DNA from: Plantago ovata
Taxonomy: Eukaryota; Streptophyta; Magnoliopsida; Lamiales; Plantaginaceae
NCBI GenBank assembly: GCA_028274465.1
Contig: CM051455.1
Coordinates: forward strand, 43,107,129 to 43,171,128
Direction of reading: 5' to 3'
DNA: 64,000 nt
Positions within the stretch are counted from its first letter, which is position 1. Each line of letters starts with the position of its first letter. A program made the position numbers and the translations under genes. Positions 62,461 to 64,000 of this stretch are shown one piece after another. Under the pieces are notes generated by a model. It saw nothing but the letters and a program-made list of their open reading frames with translations. It made no database searches and was not told where the DNA came from.

Positions 62461-62769
62461 CTTAGCGACGGATAAGTCCATCCGTCGCTAAATATTTATT
62501 TTATTTTATTTTTCATTTTCCTTATTAAAGTAACCAGTATGGTCAACGAGTTTAGCGACGGATAATGTCTTCCGTCGCTCATATAGCGACGGATCGCTGT
62601 CATCCGTCGCTATGCTTGAGCCGGATTGGATCTCCAGAGGCACGAACTGGGCTTAGAGCGAAAGTTCGTCCTCATCCGTCGCCAATATTAGCGATCCGTC
62701 GCTAATTAGCGACGGATAGTATCCGTATCTAATAATCCGTCGCTAAAAGGCTGTTTTCTTGTAGTGACA

Positions 62770-63447
62770 TATACAGTTATGCTTTGACAACAACAGTAGT
62801 AGATTCCTGTTGTGATAGTAATTCTGTTCACAAGTGGTGGTGGTAGTAATTCTTGGTTCTGTACTTGTGATAATAATTTTTTCCTGTAATTTTGTTCACC
62901 TTAGTTGTTTTTTCAACATAGCATTAGAATTGTTTTTTTTCTCCCATAATTTGCCTATAAAATCTAAGTTAAATTGCAATTCCTAAATATTGAAAATAAG
63001 CCTGATAATTTGGGGTCAATCCATGAATTTGACCTGATCCGCCCAAAATATTACAATTCATCGTGTCCAATCCGATCCGAGTTCGGACCGGATCAGATCG
63101 ATTCGGATCCATATGGACCCGACTCAAAAAAGCATAATGGATGGTGATTTTTAAAATTTTTTTTAGATTGGACACAGACCCGATCGGTCGGATCAAATTC
63201 AGTCAAAATTTTTTAAAATTGGTCCACCATAGTCCATAGATCTAATCTGTACGAGTACAGATAGATGGTGAACCGGTTCGAATCGGTCCAGACCGAACCA
63301 ATTGCGACTCTTAATTGAAAATTTATTATACACAAGATCCTGAATAAGGTTCTGCTTCCCTAAACCTTGTTGATTTGCAGCACCTAAAGAAATCAACATT
63401 CAAAATACACATTCTCTGCTCCCAATACTGGAAAAGCGAAACTAACA
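62770..63447. other. Intergenic, upstream of the serpin gene
   Basis: A patch at 63060-63290 contains many GATCCGG/TCGGACC-like words (repeat of unknown origin). No gene recognised. Confidence 0.45.
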
Positions 63448-63828
63448 ATGGATTTTTGCCGATCACAGACCGCAGTTTCCATGACTCTTGCAAGTCACCT
63501 GATCACTAGTACCTCCCGAAATGAAAACCTAGTTTTCTCACCGCTTTCCATCCATGTCGTACTGGGTTGGCTTGCAGCTGGATTCAAGGGCAAACCACAG
63601 GACGATCTGTTGAGATATCTCAGGTCCAGGTCCGCTCAAGAATTCAATCACTTTTCATGGCAACTCGCCAAATATGTCTTTGCTGATGGAACCCCGCTTG
63701 GTGGACCTCGTTTGTCCTTTGCTAATGGCATGTGGATTCATTACAATCGACGATTGAAAGAATCTTTCGAACAAATTGTTGATCCTCATGTTGAGGCTGA
63801 GTTCTATGGTGTCGATTTTGTGACCAAG
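63448..63828 (+). CDS. Serpin (plant serine protease inhibitor), first exon; runs out of the window
   Basis: 127 codons from the first Met to a GTAATT donor after VDFVTK. Motifs: MTLASHLI, NLVFSPLSIHVVLGWLAAGFKG (helix B region), LSFANGMWIHYNRRL, and HVEAEFYGVDF. This is the usual first exon of two-exon plant serpins, which end at the same VDF.(T/N)K boundary. The reactive centre is in exon 2, outside the window, so the target protease cannot be inferred. Serpins trap proteases in the cytosol or elsewhere; no signal peptide is visible. The broken copy at 58.4-59.0 kb is the same family. Confidence 0.95.
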
Positions 63829-64000
63829 GTAATTGATCTAGGTTCTATTCTCTTAGTCAGTTAGTCTAGTCTGCAAAAAATAAAAAACTGATCGATTGAA
63901 CAAATGTGAACTGAACTTATCATTTATCGGTAGCTTATAAACTAGTACTCCTAGCTGATTTGATAATTACCTAGTCCACTATCAACTACGAGCTAGTTTT
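63829..64000 (+). other. Start of the serpin intron
   Basis: Non-coding sequence after the GTAATT donor, to the window end. Confidence 0.7.

Larger units (their letters stand above)
59096..62766 (-). mobile_element. CACTA (En/Spm) transposon, complete ends, no TnpD
   Basis: Terminal inverted repeats CACTACAAGAAAAACA (59096) and CACTACAAGAAAACAGCC (reverse strand from 62766), flanked by the 3 bp duplication ACA (59093-59095 and 62767-62769). Subterminal regions (59117-59440 and 62461-62755) hold many direct and inverted copies of TAGCGACGGAT, the expected binding sites for the element's TnpA-type protein. The only gene is the Transposase_24 gene on the minus strand; no TnpD transposase frame is present, so the 3.67 kb element is non-autonomous. 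Confidence 0.95.

Noticed and set aside
62158..62481. 107-codon minus-strand frame rich in Thr/Pro/His
   Set aside because: Arises from the GGTGGT-rich leader of the CACTA element; no domain.

Overview
This window is nuclear DNA from a flowering plant, most likely a eudicot. The evidence is GT-AG introns in most genes, an AT-rich intergenic background, organelle-type PPR genes, an ARID-HMG chromatin protein, a plant ferroportin (IREG3-type), a plant serpin, and a dense load of plant transposons (Copia, LINE, CACTA, Mutator-like, hAT-like, Stowaway and Tourist MITEs). I cannot name the species.

Layout. 1-3.1 kb: the 3' end of a Copia retrotransposon with a short LTR, a Stowaway MITE, and a 5'-truncated LINE with an RNase H domain. 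5.7-18.3 kb: three tandem minus-strand genes for small secreted X8 (CBM43) proteins of 107, 109 and 106 aa. They are separated by a second LINE, a roughly 160 bp (TA)n tract, nested MITEs, a minisatellite, and a decayed LTR element hit by Mutator-like elements. 19.4-21.4 kb: an intronless DYW-class PPR gene (minus). 21.4-30.9 kb: a graveyard holding a shifted HMG-box exon copy next to an RNase H fragment, a broken DEAD-box helicase segment, an F-box/DUF295-like remnant, an LTR-like direct repeat pair, a hAT-like element and nested Tourist MITEs. 30.95-33.7 kb: a six-exon ARID-HMG gene (minus) with a one-base frame problem. 34.3-34.9 kb: three clustered Tourist-like MITEs. 36.2-40.7 kb: a 13-exon IREG3/MAR1-like ferroportin gene (plus). 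44.2-46.4 kb: four MITEs and a palindrome-rich repeat. 47.1-50.7 kb: a nine-exon kelch-repeat gene (plus) with one GC-AG intron. 52.1-57.8 kb: a tandem pair of P-class mitochondrial PPR genes (minus), one frameshifted near its C-terminus. 58.2-59.0 kb: a LINE RT fragment abutting the 3' half of a broken serpin. 59.1-62.8 kb: a complete CACTA element with a TnpA-like (Transposase_24) gene but no TnpD. 63.4 kb to the end: the first exon of an apparently intact serpin gene.

The genes do not form a pathway; this is ordinary plant gene neighbourhood structure. The functional themes are cell-wall glucan binding (X8 cluster), organellar RNA processing (three PPR genes), plastid or mitochondrial iron transport (IREG3), chromatin (ARID-HMG) and protease inhibition (serpin). 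Three local duplications shaped the region (X8, P-class PPR, serpin). The most instructive signals are a precise intron loss in the middle X8 gene, two poly(A)-only insertions with long target duplications, and recurrent one-base frame breaks at short homopolymers in otherwise well-conserved genes. I found no clear evidence of a wholly novel system.
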